This document shows positions 9,295-18,738 of a stretch of DNA of 64,000 bases, piece after piece (position 1 is the stretch's first letter; each line of letters opens with the position of its first letter). The notes under the pieces are model-generated. The model worked only from the letters and a program-made list of their open reading frames with translations. It did no database searches and had not been told where the DNA came from. Source of the DNA: Paraglaciecola sp. T6c (GTDB lineage Bacteria; Pseudomonadota; Gammaproteobacteria; Enterobacterales; Alteromonadaceae). A program made the translations under genes and the position numbers. The stretch lies in contig NC_008228.1 of NCBI RefSeq assembly GCF_000014225.1, positions 558,001 to 622,000 of the forward strand. The letters run 5' to 3'.

Positions 9295-10161
9295 TTAGTT
9301 GTTTTTTTTGTCTTTCATGGCAGGTAGATGGGCTGTTTTATTCAGCCTGTCTTGGATAAACGATTCAGCACCATTGGTGGTAGTACATTTAATGTTGCCA
9401 CCCATCAACCCTGACAATACTGCTACGCCTTTGTTGGTGTAACTAGAGCAATCTGCCAATACTTCGTTTTCTTTTTCCAGCTTTTCGTCTTCCGTTAACT
9501 GACTAAGTTCAGGCTTATCAAACAAGCTTGGCGATGTTTGCTCACGTCGATAACGCGCGGCTTCTTCGGCTGCTAAATCCGCGATAGATTGTTGGGTAGA
9601 GCTGTGAAGTTGATCTTTAACCTTATCCGCTACGGTTTGTTCTTGCCCTTCAGCGAGCTTTGGTCTCTTGTTGCTTTCTGGAAGCGCCATGGGATCTTGC
9701 TGCATAAAACTGGCTTCATTCTTCGTTTCTGGTGGTGCTACCTCTGGCGTCGGTTCAGGCTCTGGGGTGGGCTTAGGCGCTATTTCAGCTAACGGCGTAG
9801 GCGTAGGTTCTGGCGTCACAACCGCTGGTGGGGCTTGCTCTACCACTGCCGGCTCTTCGAGTTGGGCACCGGCTTTAGGCTCGGGTACCGTTTCTGACTC
9901 TAACGCAGGTTTATCGACTGGCGCAGGCTCAGGTGCGGGTTCAGGGGGCACGCTGATAGTGGGAAAGATCAACCGGGCAGTAATAGGCTTAATTTGAGGC
10001 GTACTGTCTTGTGATGTTTCGAAATTCGGTATTTCGTTTGGCGTGCGGGCAATGAGCGCGAAAATAATAATGTGTAACAGTAAAGACACTAAAATTATCC
10101 ATAATGTTCCCATTTTCGCTTTTGGTCTTGGCGGTAAGCTGGGGCTGAAATCCGCTTTCAT
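9295..10161 (-). CDS. TonB-like single-span protein with Pro/Glu-rich periplasmic linker
   Basis: About 288 residues with an N-terminal membrane anchor (roughly residues 17-38) and a long Pro/Glu/Ala/Thr-rich stretch with repeated PEP, PTP and APEP units (about 60-150), as in TonB or TolA linkers. A helical charged segment follows (EEAARYRREQ). The small C-terminal region has two cysteines (one in LADCSSY, one in NIKCTT) that could form a disulfide. I do not see a proper TonB C-terminal domain, so energy transduction is not established. The ATG at 10161 is chosen; an in-frame GTG at 10185 is possible. It ends 16 bp from the mrcB stop in convergent orientation. Confidence 0.55.
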   Translation of the reverse strand: MKADFSPSLPPRPKAKMGTLWIILVSLLLHIIIFALIARTPNEIPNFETSQDSTPQIKPITARLIFPTISVPPEPAPEPAPVDKPALESETVPEPKAGAQLEEPAVVEQAPPAVVTPEPTPTPLAEIAPKPTPEPEPTPEVAPPETKNEASFMQQDPMALPESNKRPKLAEGQEQTVADKVKDQLHSSTQQSIADLAAEEAARYRREQTSPSLFDKPELSQLTEDEKLEKENEVLADCSSYTNKGVAVLSGLMGGNIKCTTTNGAESFIQDRLNKTAHLPAMKDKKNN

Positions 10162-10418
10162 TGGGTAGTGGTCTGTTATAAGCACGTGATCATTAATGGA
10201 TTAAAAACAGAGTAGAGTAACAGATCGCCTGTTAAGTTCAGCAGCCGCTATGTAAAGGTAGTGTAAAGATGGAAGGCGCAGTGTCGTTCGACCTAGTTTA
10301 ATTCTGCGCACCACCATTTCCTTACACGCGATATCTGCTTATACCCTGTTCAAACAACTTCCACTCAACCGCGATTATTCACTGAAACGTGATGATACAA
10401 AATTTAATACTGGCCTTG

Positions 10419-10435
10419 TGCGCTAATTCGGTGCA
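10419..10435 (+). promoter_or_regulatory. Putative NtrC-binding site, distal
   Basis: TGCGCTAATTCGGTGCA matches 12 of 17 positions of the enterobacterial NtrC site TGCACCAAAATGGTGCA, including both outer TGC/GCA arms. Its centre is about 126 bp upstream of the start expected from the sigma-54 element, a normal enhancer distance. Confidence 0.6.
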
Positions 10436-10447
10436 ATTGACCAAAAT

Positions 10448-10464
10448 TGAACCAGTTTTGTGCG
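10448..10464 (+). promoter_or_regulatory. Putative NtrC-binding site, proximal
   Basis: TGAACCAGTTTTGTGCG keeps the half-sites AACCA and GTGC of the NtrC consensus. Its centre is 29 bp from the distal site, close to three helical turns, as in tandem NtrC enhancers of glnA and glnK promoters. Confidence 0.5.
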
Positions 10465-10521
10465 GGGTGTGTTCTTAAGTTAATACTTTTTCAACGTAAG
10501 TTAATGATTTTATTAGTTTAA

Positions 10522-10935
<414 letters not shown>

Positions 10936-10955
10936 AGATACAGAGGATAATAATA

Positions 10956-12224
10956 ATGGAACAAGCATTTCACCTTCAATACGCTATGGATACGTTTTAT
11001 TTCCTAGTGTGTGGCGCACTCGTAATGTGGATGGCCGCTGGCTTCTCTATGTTAGAAGCGGGTTTAGTTCGCTCAAAGAACACTACCGAAATACTCACTA
11101 AAAATATCGCGCTTTTCGCGATTTCTTGTCTTATGTACTTAGTGTGCGGTTACGCCATTATGTACGGCGGCGATTACTTCTTAACAGGCATCGAAAGTGT
11201 TGATGTTACTGAAACTCTAGGCGAATTTGCTGGTCGTGAAGATGGTTTTGAAGGTGGTTCGATTTACTCGGGCGCATCAGATTTCTTCTTCCAAGTTGTA
11301 TTCGTAGCAACTGCTATGTCAATTGTATCCGGCGCGGTAGCTGAGCGTATGAAACTTTGGGCTTTCCTTGCTTTCGCCGTTGTAATGACCGCATTCATCT
11401 ATCCTATGGAAGGTGGCTGGACATGGGGTGGTAACTCTGTATTTGGTCTATATAGCCTAGGCGATGACTTTGGTTTCTCTGATTTTGCAGGTTCAGGTAT
11501 CGTGCACATGGCTGGTGCAGCTGCAGCGCTTGCAGGTGTATTGTTGCTGGGTGCTCGTAAAGGCAAATATACTGCTGATGGCAAAGTAAACGCTATCCCA
11601 GGTGCAAACCTACCTATGGCGACATTGGGCACGTTTATTTTGTGGATGGGTTGGTTCGGTTTCAACGGTGGTTCAGTATTAAAACTGGGCGACATTGCTA
11701 ATGCTAACTCAGTGGCTATGGTGTTCTTAAACACAAATGCTGCAGCAGCAGGTGGCGCAGTAGCGGCCTTAGTCCTGGCTAAAATTTTGTTTAAGAAAGC
11801 GGATTTAACCATGGTGCTTAACGGTGCATTGGCTGGCTTAGTCGCCATTACGGCTGAGCCTTCAACACCATCGGCATTGGGCGCAACTATTATTGGTGCT
11901 ATTGGTGGTGTGATTGTAGTGTTCTCTATTATCAGCCTTGATAAGCTGAAAATTGATGATCCAGTAGGTGCTATCTCTGTACACGGTGTGGTAGGTTTCT
12001 TCGGCGTAATGGTGGTGCCTGCAACGAATGATGGCGCGACTTATCTTGGTCAATTCGTTGGTGCTATGACTATCTTCGTATGGGTATTCTTCGCTAGCTT
12101 GATTGTTTGGGCAATCCTCAAAGCTGTAATGGGTATCAGAGTGACTGAAGAAGAAGAGTTCGAAGGTGTTGATATTAGCGAATGTGGATTAGAAGCCTAC
12201 CCAGACTTTACCAGCGGCCGTTAA
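10956..12224 (+). CDS. amtB: Ammonium transporter AmtB
   Basis: A 422-residue Amt/MEP/Rh channel with about 11 membrane helices conducting ammonium across the inner membrane. Visible hallmarks include the conserved Asp in FSDFAGSG, the first pore His in GIVHMAGA, the second in ISVHGVVGFFG, and the N-terminal region with FSMLEAGLVRSKN. The C-terminal cytoplasmic tail (VTEEEEFEGVDISECGLEAYPDF) is the GlnK-docking segment typical of the family. There is no obvious cleaved signal peptide of the E. coli AmtB kind. It is cotranscribed with glnK and ends at a strong intrinsic terminator. Confidence 0.95.
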   Translation: MEQAFHLQYAMDTFYFLVCGALVMWMAAGFSMLEAGLVRSKNTTEILTKNIALFAISCLMYLVCGYAIMYGGDYFLTGIESVDVTETLGEFAGREDGFEGGSIYSGASDFFFQVVFVATAMSIVSGAVAERMKLWAFLAFAVVMTAFIYPMEGGWTWGGNSVFGLYSLGDDFGFSDFAGSGIVHMAGAAAALAGVLLLGARKGKYTADGKVNAIPGANLPMATLGTFILWMGWFGFNGGSVLKLGDIANANSVAMVFLNTNAAAAGGAVAALVLAKILFKKADLTMVLNGALAGLVAITAEPSTPSALGATIIGAIGGVIVVFSIISLDKLKIDDPVGAISVHGVVGFFGVMVVPATNDGATYLGQFVGAMTIFVWVFFASLIVWAILKAVMGIRVTEEEEFEGVDISECGLEAYPDFTSGR

Positions 12225-12317
12225 GCAACGCTTAAATAAGTAAAACACACAAAAGGTGGGTCAATAATAATAACAATACTCACCTAATCCCTCTGAATCG
12301 GAGGATATATGCAAAAA

Positions 12318-12347
12318 TAAAAAGCCTCGCTCAGCGAGGCTTTTTTG
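12318..12347 (+). terminator. Intrinsic terminator of glnK-amtB
   Basis: A-rich lead, then a GCCTCGC/GCGAGGC stem (12324-12340) with a TCA loop and a TTTTTTG tail. A strong Rho-independent terminator about 100 bp after amtB. Confidence 0.9.
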
Positions 12348-12524
12348 TTTATACCAACACTTCGGCAACTACTGTCCAAATACAGAGGATTATGCCTAAG
12401 GTGCAAAATCGCGTATATTAGCCGGTAGCGCCAAGCCCCATGTAAGAGGGTATTAATATTTATTGGGTATCCCCTTTAGATGAATACAGCGCTTGACTAA
12501 AACTACACTGACACTAAGAAATAT

Positions 12525-13445
12525 ATGCCACAACCACAAAAAGGGATTTGTGCTGAAGCAAGCTTGCATGCCCTGTATTTACTGCTCAATGTGAACGATG
12601 ATGATGATTCAGTCATGCGCATCAAGATCGCACAAATTGTCGACTTATTTGCCCATTATGATGAAGAGCATTATGAGGCAATGGTCACCGGCGTTGTTGC
12701 CATAGGCAGTAGCTATTGGCACGACGTTTATCCGGGATTAATTCCTGTCGAATTAGCGCCGTTTCCTGATATGCACTGCGATGACCGCAGTGCCCCTGTC
12801 GCACCTTGTGATTTATTTATTCAAATTCGCGCTGACAGGGCGGATATTTGCCATGCCCTTGCCATGGAAATCATGCGTTTGCTTGGCAGCCATGTGGATT
12901 TGATTGAAGATATACGCGGATTCAGATATTTAGATGGTCGTGATTTAACTGGATTTATTTACGCCGACGACAACCCCAAAGGTATGCATAAGTTAGATAT
13001 CGCGTTAGTGGGGGAGCTCGATCCAGACTTTGCTGGTGGCAGTTACATACATGTGCAAAGGTACCGTCACAATATTGCTAAGTGGGAGCAATTGTCTGCC
13101 TATCATCAAGAATACATAATGGGCCGTAAAAAATCGGATAACAGCCCCCTGAGTGATGCCTTTAAATCACCTCGTAGTCATTACGATTGTACCCAGATTA
13201 CAGACAATGAAAGCCGTCCTATGCGGATTTTGCGCCAGAGCATGCCCTATGGAGATATGCATGTGCAGGGGCTGTTTTTTGTCAGTTGTGCTCGCAGTCC
13301 TAAGCCATTCGAGCATATGCTACGCAATATGATCATGAATGATGAAAACGGTGAATATGACCGCTTTTTGGATTATACCAGTGCTGAAACTGGCGCTGCG
13401 TTTTTTGCTCCATCGCTTACCTTTATTAAGCAGCGCGCAAATTAA
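12525..13445 (+). CDS. DyP-type (YfeX-like) heme peroxidase with altered GxxDG motif
   Basis: A 306-residue protein that follows E. coli YfeX as I remember it from residue ~130 on: GFRYLDGRDLTGF, GGSYIHVQRY.HN, the proximal heme ligand H219 (in PRSHYDCT), the distal Arg R237 (in ILRQSMPYG) and the end segment FFAPSL. The defining DyP motif is changed. Where YfeX has GFVDGTENP, this protein has GFIYADDNP (143-151), so the distal catalytic Asp is Tyr146 and the Gly is Ala147. Acidic residues follow at 148-149. The reading frame around the change is intact and well coded, so it is not a frameshift. The enzyme may be a weak peroxidase or a heme-handling relative. Single gene, no encapsulin neighbour. 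Confidence 0.85.
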   Translation: MPQPQKGICAEASLHALYLLLNVNDDDDSVMRIKIAQIVDLFAHYDEEHYEAMVTGVVAIGSSYWHDVYPGLIPVELAPFPDMHCDDRSAPVAPCDLFIQIRADRADICHALAMEIMRLLGSHVDLIEDIRGFRYLDGRDLTGFIYADDNPKGMHKLDIALVGELDPDFAGGSYIHVQRYRHNIAKWEQLSAYHQEYIMGRKKSDNSPLSDAFKSPRSHYDCTQITDNESRPMRILRQSMPYGDMHVQGLFFVSCARSPKPFEHMLRNMIMNDENGEYDRFLDYTSAETGAAFFAPSLTFIKQRAN

Positions 13446-13807
13446 TTAAACGGCGGTCAGAGAACGAGAGCGCCTGCGAGAATGTGGTCAATAAGGTGGC
13501 TTAACCTTGTCACGATATCGTAACGTAGCCGCCATGGCTTTGTCATAAAACCCTTCTATTATCCTTTCGCCTTGTAGGCTAAATGTATGTGTTCCGTGGA
13601 CTTTTAGGGGCAACACTCTGGTTGCCCTGTTTTTTACTTTCTCGCATTATTCAGCTTGTTTAAAAAAATGCCTCCGCTGTCTTTTTTTGCACTCTCATTA
13701 GTTGAAAGGGTACAACTATTCTGTAGACCGACGCCTTGTTTAAAATCCCTTGGACGAATTCTGGTTGGTCATTTACTCATGTGGATTGGTATAAACGCCG
13801 TTTAATA
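13446..13807. other. Gene-free interval with palindrome and terminator (possible small RNA locus)
   Basis: 362 bp between convergent genes (DyP and the cyclase). It holds a 16-bp near-perfect palindrome, GTCACGATATCGTAAC (13509-13524), and a strong intrinsic terminator (13607-13636) 160 bp past the DyP stop. The right part (13640-13807) shows nothing I recognise. A long DyP 3' UTR or a small RNA starting within 13525-13560 would both fit. Confidence 0.4.
13607..13636 (+). terminator. Intrinsic terminator
   Basis: GGGCAAC/GTTGCCC stem with a 6-nt ACTCTG loop, then TGTTTTTT on the plus strand. It could end the DyP transcript or an unannotated small RNA. Confidence 0.75.
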
Positions 13808-14902
13808 CTATAGCTGAACGGTTCCATCCCAGTCGGCAAGTAGTTTTTGCTCGGCTAATTGTTGGCATTGACTGATGTGCAGTTTAGGTAAGTAATCATC
13901 TGGTGAGAGCGTGGCAGCTTGTTCAAAGCAATTAATGGCTTGTGCCCAGTTTTGCTCAAATCGATACGTCAGGCCTTGCTTGATAAGTGCCATGTTACTT
14001 AACTTTAGCTGCTGAAGCTCTTTGGGTAAGTGAGCAATCACTTCGTGTATTTCAATGGCATTGCTTCGCCCTTTTACTTTAACCCAATCCAGCAAGCGAG
14101 CGTTAAAACGTTCAGGCTGTGCGGCTTGTTGCAATGCTTGTGCGCTCACTACGATATCGCAGTGATAAATAGGGGCTAATGCCTCCAAACGATAAGCGAT
14201 GTTAACGCTATCACCGATTACGGTGGTGTCCATGCGATCATCAGAGCCAACGGTGCCAAGTACCACAGGGCCAAAGTGAATGCCTATGCCGATTTCAATT
14301 GATGGATAACCACTGTTTTGTCTATGTTGATTATATATACTCAGTGCTTGGCGCAAGTCGAGGGCAGCACACAGTGCATCTCTGGCTTTGTCTTCGTCGC
14401 AGCCATCAGGGTGATCAAATAATGCCATGATGGCATCGCCGATAAACTTGTCGATAAAGCCGCCATTGAGATGAATGGGGTCGTTCATACGTAAGAAATA
14501 TGAATTCAGAAAACGCATCAGTTCTTGCGGACTCATATTTTCTGATAAACCTGTGAAGCCACGAATGTCACAGAACAAAATCGCTACATCGTCTTCCACC
14601 GCGTGGCCTAATTCAAGCACGCTGGACCCATGTTTGGCAAAATGGTCAACAAACTGTTTTGGCACAAATTTTTGAAAGGTATGACGCAGGCGCAAAGCTT
14701 CATCAGCTCGTTGCTCGAAACGTTCGGTGGGCAATTCTTCAAAAGACTTCTGATTAACCGCGCGAGGCTTTGGGGTAACATCAGACATTTTTTCATGGCT
14801 TAACGCTTTAAGCTTTTTCAGTAAAAATGCGATGACAACTAAACAAACAACACAAAACGCCAGCAAAACAACGAGTAGGGACTCAGAGATAAATTCCAAC
14901 AT
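13808..14902 (-). CDS. Membrane-anchored class III adenylate cyclase with helical C-terminal tail
   Basis: A 364-residue protein with one N-terminal membrane helix (about 8-30), a linker helix (FQKFVPKQFVDHFAKHG) and a class III cyclase domain (~100-285). Metal-binding aspartates D112 (FCDIRGFT) and D156 (KFIGDAIMALF), substrate-selecting K152 with T227, and transition-state residues N234 and R238 (GDSVNIAYRLE) are all present. An active adenylate rather than guanylate cyclase is therefore expected. A TPR-like tail follows (about 300-364, QNWAQAINCFEQAATLSPDD). It lies 44 bp after hemL on the same strand and may be cotranscribed with pyrB-hemL. The signal it senses is unknown; there is no periplasmic sensor domain. 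Confidence 0.85.
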   Translation of the reverse strand: MLEFISESLLVVLLAFCVVCLVVIAFLLKKLKALSHEKMSDVTPKPRAVNQKSFEELPTERFEQRADEALRLRHTFQKFVPKQFVDHFAKHGSSVLELGHAVEDDVAILFCDIRGFTGLSENMSPQELMRFLNSYFLRMNDPIHLNGGFIDKFIGDAIMALFDHPDGCDEDKARDALCAALDLRQALSIYNQHRQNSGYPSIEIGIGIHFGPVVLGTVGSDDRMDTTVIGDSVNIAYRLEALAPIYHCDIVVSAQALQQAAQPERFNARLLDWVKVKGRSNAIEIHEVIAHLPKELQQLKLSNMALIKQGLTYRFEQNWAQAINCFEQAATLSPDDYLPKLHISQCQQLAEQKLLADWDGTVQL

Positions 14903-14946
14903 AACACTTACATTGCTTCGCTAGCGATTGATTAGGTACAGCTACA

Positions 14947-16242
14947 TTAACCGAACTTTTTTGCTACGTCAGCCAGAACCTTCTCAGCAATTTGTAGTGT
15001 TTGCTGAATAATTTCAGGGCTATGCTGAGCCGATACAAAGCCTGCTTCGTAAGATGCAGGTGCCAGATAAACGCCGTTTTCTAACATGCCATGGTAGAAA
15101 TGATTAAACTGCTCGGTATTGCAGTTAATCGCTTGTTGGTAGTTCGTGACGCACTCTACATCAGTGAAAAACAGACCAAACATGCTGCCAGCATAGTTAA
15201 CAGACATGGGGATACCCAGTCCATTGGCGATGGCTTTTATGCCTTCTGCCAAGGTTTTGGTCGCTTCACTTAACTCTTCATAAAGGCCCGGGCGTTTGAC
15301 TTGATTTAGGGCAGCTAAACCTGCTGCCATCGCCACTGGGTTGCCAGATAGCGTACCCGCTTGATACACAGGGCCTGAAGGCGCGATGTGTTGCATGATG
15401 TCGCGTTTACCACCGAAAGCGCCTACCGGCATGCCGCCGCCAATCACTTTACCGAGGCACGTTAAGTCCGGCACGATATTGTATTTGGCTTGTGCGCCGC
15501 CTAATGCGACGCGAAATCCGGTCATGACTTCATCAAAAATCAGCACTGCGCCGTATTTATCACACACATCACGCAACCCTTGAAGGAAGCCGTGGACTGG
15601 GGGAATACAATTCATATTTCCAGCAACGGGTTCAACGATGATACAGGCGATGTCGTCTGGGTATTGCTCAAACGCTTGAACTACCGAGTCGATATTATTG
15701 TATTCCATTGTCAGAGTGTGTTTAGCAAAGTCAGCTGGAATACCAGGTGAGCTAGGTACACCAAAGGTCAACGCGCCTGATCCTGCTTTTACCAGCAGGG
15801 CATCGGCGTGACCGTGATAACAACCCTCGAATTTAAGGATTTTATCACGCTTGGTATACCCTCTAGCTAGGCGAATAGCGCTCATAGTGGCTTCGGTACC
15901 TGAGTTGACCATGCGTAGCATTTCCATAGATGGCACCAATTCGCTGACTAAATCAGCAATGGTAACCTCTGCCTCAGTTGGCGCACCAAAACTTAAACCA
16001 TTTTGCGCGGCATCAATCACTGCTTGGCGAATAATGGGGTTGTTGTGGCCTAGTACCATTGGTCCCCACGACTGCACGTAATCAATGTATTGTTTGCCGT
16101 CGGCGTCGTATAAATAAGGGCCATCTGCCTTTTCGATGAAAGGGGGAGTGCCACCAACGGCTCTAAATGCGCGCACGGGAGAGTTAACCCCACCTGGAAT
16201 GTGCTTTTGAGCGCGGGCGAAAAGTTGTTCTGATTTTTGCAT
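14947..16242 (-). CDS. hemL: Glutamate-1-semialdehyde 2,1-aminomutase
   Basis: PLP enzyme converting glutamate-1-semialdehyde to 5-aminolevulinate, the C5 route to heme. The 431-residue length is normal. PLP lysine K265 sits in [27 protein letters not shown] is present at 236-244, and the N-terminal signature [13 protein letters not shown] is intact. It lies 54 bp downstream of pyrB and upstream of the cyclase gene, all leftward. The pairing with pyrB has no obvious biochemical logic and may simply be a shared transcript. Confidence 0.96.
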   Translation of the reverse strand: MQKSEQLFARAQKHIPGGVNSPVRAFRAVGGTPPFIEKADGPYLYDADGKQYIDYVQSWGPMVLGHNNPIIRQAVIDAAQNGLSFGAPTEAEVTIADLVSELVPSMEMLRMVNSGTEATMSAIRLARGYTKRDKILKFEGCYHGHADALLVKAGSGALTFGVPSSPGIPADFAKHTLTMEYNNIDSVVQAFEQYPDDIACIIVEPVAGNMNCIPPVHGFLQGLRDVCDKYGAVLIFDEVMTGFRVALGGAQAKYNIVPDLTCLGKVIGGGMPVGAFGGKRDIMQHIAPSGPVYQAGTLSGNPVAMAAGLAALNQVKRPGLYEELSEATKTLAEGIKAIANGLGIPMSVNYAGSMFGLFFTDVECVTNYQQAINCNTEQFNHFYHGMLENGVYLAPASYEAGFVSAQHSPEIIQQTLQIAEKVLADVAKKFG

Positions 16243-16296
16243 ATTATTAATCTTCTTCTATTACTTTGTGAAATGGCTAAGTGGATAAATAGGGCG

Positions 16297-17301
16297 CTAG
16301 TGGCCGCTGTACCAATGCACTTCTTTGTCGAATTTGCTAACGATATTTTCAACCCCTAAGGTCAAGGCAAACAACGCCATTCTTACCAGTACGCCATTGT
16401 CGGTTTGGCGAAAGATGGCCAGATTTGGGTTCATATTTAAATCGTTGTCTAACTCATTGGCTTCCGTGCGTGAATCTCGCGGTAACGGATGCATAATCAC
16501 TGTTTTAGATTGAAAGTGCTTGGTGTAAATTTGCTGATTCAAGCGGAATTTCCCCCGGTACAAATTTGCCTCTTCTTGTGAGCCAAAACGTTCTTCTTGC
16601 ACTCGGGTTTGATAACAGATATCCGCATCAAAGTTACCCTCTAGGGTTTCACTGATAGTGTAGCTGTGCCCCGCATTTTCAATGGCACTTAGAATCGCAT
16701 CCGGCATTGCCAGCTCTTTGGGTGAAATAAGCGTAAAGCGAATATTTTTGAACAGACAAAGTAATTTACTTAACGAGTGTACGGTTCGGCCATATTTCAG
16801 ATCACCAATCATGGCGATATGCAGGCCGTCAATGTTGCCGCCATGGTATAGCAGTTCTTTTTGAATAGTATATAAATCAAGAAGGGCTTGCGTAGGGTGC
16901 TCGTTAGCGCCATCACCACCATTTATCACTGGCACACGACTACCTTGGGCAAATTCAGCGACTGAGCCTGAATCAGGGTGGCGCATAGTGATGATATCGG
17001 AGTAGCCACTGAGTACACGAGCGGTATCGTACAAAGACTCGCCTTTGGCCAATGCGGAGTTACTCATACCAGTGGTTTCACGTACCTCACCACCGAGTAA
17101 GTTAAAAGCGGTACCGAAACTGACTCTAGTACGTGTGCTAGGCTCGAAAAATAAATTTCCGAGGATCGCACCATCAAGTACCGTGGTCCGTTTTTGGCGT
17201 TTTGCATAGGGCTCCATTTGATTAGCGACATCGAATACGCGTTCTATCGATTCACGGTCGAACTGATTAACGGAAAGAATATGACTACCTTCGAATTTCA
17301 T
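16297..17301 (-). CDS. pyrB: Aspartate carbamoyltransferase catalytic subunit
   Basis: Condenses carbamoyl phosphate with aspartate in pyrimidine synthesis. The 334-residue protein has the carbamoyl-phosphate motif STRTR at 55-59, HPTQ at 135-138, GDLKYGRTVHSL, and HPLPR near the C terminus. GDLKYGRTVHSL and the overall pattern favour PyrB over ArgF. No pyrI regulatory-subunit gene follows, since hemL is next, so allosteric control of the E. coli type is either absent or encoded elsewhere. No UTP-dependent attenuator is evident upstream of 17301. Confidence 0.93.
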   Translation of the reverse strand: MKFEGSHILSVNQFDRESIERVFDVANQMEPYAKRQKRTTVLDGAILGNLFFEPSTRTRVSFGTAFNLLGGEVRETTGMSNSALAKGESLYDTARVLSGYSDIITMRHPDSGSVAEFAQGSRVPVINGGDGANEHPTQALLDLYTIQKELLYHGGNIDGLHIAMIGDLKYGRTVHSLSKLLCLFKNIRFTLISPKELAMPDAILSAIENAGHSYTISETLEGNFDADICYQTRVQEERFGSQEEANLYRGKFRLNQQIYTKHFQSKTVIMHPLPRDSRTEANELDNDLNMNPNLAIFRQTDNGVLVRMALFALTLGVENIVSKFDKEVHWYSGH

Positions 17302-17448
17302 TTGCGCTGCGCCTATGTTGAGAAAACCGCGGGGATTTTATCAAACTTATGATGAATAGGGCGAAATCTATTGTAATGAATCGTCAATTTGTCATTAAGC
17401 CGTGATAAATTAATTTTAATCGCCAATCATTTTAACGGGCTTCCAAGG

Positions 17449-17961
17449 ATGACTACGAGTACATACACTAGCGAGCCAAAACGTATTATCATATTTGGTA
17501 ATTCTGGATCAGGTAAATCTACTTTGGCAAAGCACTTAGCCAGTACATTGAACATCGCGCATCTGGATCTAGATACGCTGGCTTGGCTACCTACATAAGT
17601 ACCAGAGCGGGCACCTGTTGATGACTCTATGCGTAGTATCAACGCATTTATTCATACCCAAAAAAACTGGGTTATCGAAGGCTGTTACAGTGATCTACTC
17701 GCCGAGCTTACTGGCCATGCAAGTGAGTTAATTTTTATGGATTTACCGATAGCAGCTTGCGTTGAAAATGCCCGAAACAGACCTTGGGAGCCGCATAAAT
17801 ACTCATCTAAAGAAGCGCAAGATGCAAATTTGCCGATGTTGATCGACTGGATCACTGATTACGCCGCCCGCAGCGATACATTTTCATTAGCCGCGCACAA
17901 AGCTCTGTTTGACGCTTACCAAGGTAATAAAAAACGGATTGTCGCAAATAGCGCGGAATGA
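17449..17961 (+). pseudogene. P-loop nucleotide kinase-like gene interrupted by an in-frame stop
   Basis: Reading from the ATG at 17449, the frame encodes a Walker A motif (IIIFGNSGSGKSTLAKHLA) and the AHLDLDTLAWLPT segment. It then hits TAA at 17596-17598 and continues in the same frame to 17961 with well-formed sequence (NWVIEGCYSDLL, NARNRPWEPHKY, EAQDANLPMLIDWI). No frameshift is needed, so one nonsense codon splits an otherwise intact gene of about 170 codons. Intact relatives are small AAA/adenylate-kinase-like ATPases of unknown substrate. It may be recently inactivated, a sequencing error or, less likely, read through. An internal ATG at 17629 could restart but would lack the P-loop. 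Confidence 0.75.
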
Positions 17962-18021
17962 CGATAGAAAGGCATATTACGTAACGTATGGTGATAATAT
18001 ATATGTTTTATCGTATATTAC

Positions 18022-18738
18022 TCATGCATGTCGAATGAGTTTTTCTTGTAATACGCGTGCCAAGTATTCGCCCCACAATTGATAGGCAAGGGCACCAGGA
18101 TGAAAGCCATCATCAGCGATAAAGCGCTGATCGATGGGGAAGGGGGCACTGACAAAATGACATTGGGGATTGGTTTGGCAGAATTTTTCTGCAAGATCAT
18201 TTAAGTGCTTGGCTCTAACGCCCAACCACCAACGCAAGGGCTGGGGTAAAGCTGGAAATAAATGCATAGGTGGCAGGCTTGAAAAAAGTACGCGCTTTGC
18301 GCCGAATTTATCCTGTAAGGCTTGGGAGATGAAAGCAAGATTGCTTAACCATTTACGAGACGATGTAAGCCCAGTTACGTCGTTCACGCCAATAGAGATA
18401 ACGACCGTTTCATACGCTTGAGTAGATTCAATGTGTTGGATTTTTTTCAGTAATTCTGCGGAAGTATTCCCCGTTTTCGCCATGAGCTTCCAAGCAACTT
18501 GGTAATGTTGCCCAAGAGTATTTAACATGTTGCCCGCCAAGGCGTATCGCTGTAATTCAACCCCGACTCCAGCGGCGGCTGAGTCGCCAATGATCAATAG
18601 CGACAACGGGGGGCCACTGCCGAATGTGCCTTCTCGACATCCCTCCGGCTCGGGTAATTTAGGCGTTACTCGCCTAACGTATTTCCCCTGTACGATGAAC
18701 AGTAAAGCGAGAAAAACAGAAGCAAGGTGATAGAGCAT
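18022..18738 (-). CDS. SGNH/GDSL hydrolase
   Basis: A 238-residue serine esterase-fold protein. Block I is GDSAAAGVG with nucleophile S53, block III is GVND with N119, and block V is DGFHPG with D210 and H213, so the catalytic set is complete. The N terminus (residues 1-17, hydrophobic) is a membrane anchor or uncleaved signal, placing the enzyme in the periplasm. It resembles the single-domain TesA/arylesterase-like group, and the natural ester is unknown. The next gene on the same strand, the protease, lies more than 200 bp away, so it is probably monocistronic. Confidence 0.85.
   Translation of the reverse strand: MLYHLASVFLALLFIVQGKYVRRVTPKLPEPEGCREGTFGSGPPLSLLIIGDSAAAGVGVELQRYALAGNMLNTLGQHYQVAWKLMAKTGNTSAELLKKIQHIESTQAYETVVISIGVNDVTGLTSSRKWLSNLAFISQALQDKFGAKRVLFSSLPPMHLFPALPQPLRWWLGVRAKHLNDLAEKFCQTNPQCHFVSAPFPIDQRFIADDGFHPGALAYQLWGEYLARVLQEKLIRHA

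Noticed and set aside
9668-9997. Gly/Ser-rich open frame of 109 codons on the plus strand
   Set aside because: It is antisense to the Pro/Glu-rich linker of the TonB-like gene. The Gly/Val repeats are the complement of the Pro codons, with no independent start signal.
11399-11848. 149-codon open frame antisense to amtB
   Set aside because: It lies fully inside amtB on the other strand. Its Ala/Pro-rich composition is the shadow of Gly/Ala codons. No ribosome site or known domain.
17302-17448. Possible pyrimidine-responsive attenuator upstream of pyrB
   Set aside because: No leader peptide, U-rich pause site or terminator hairpin typical of pyrBI could be seen, and no pyrI is present.
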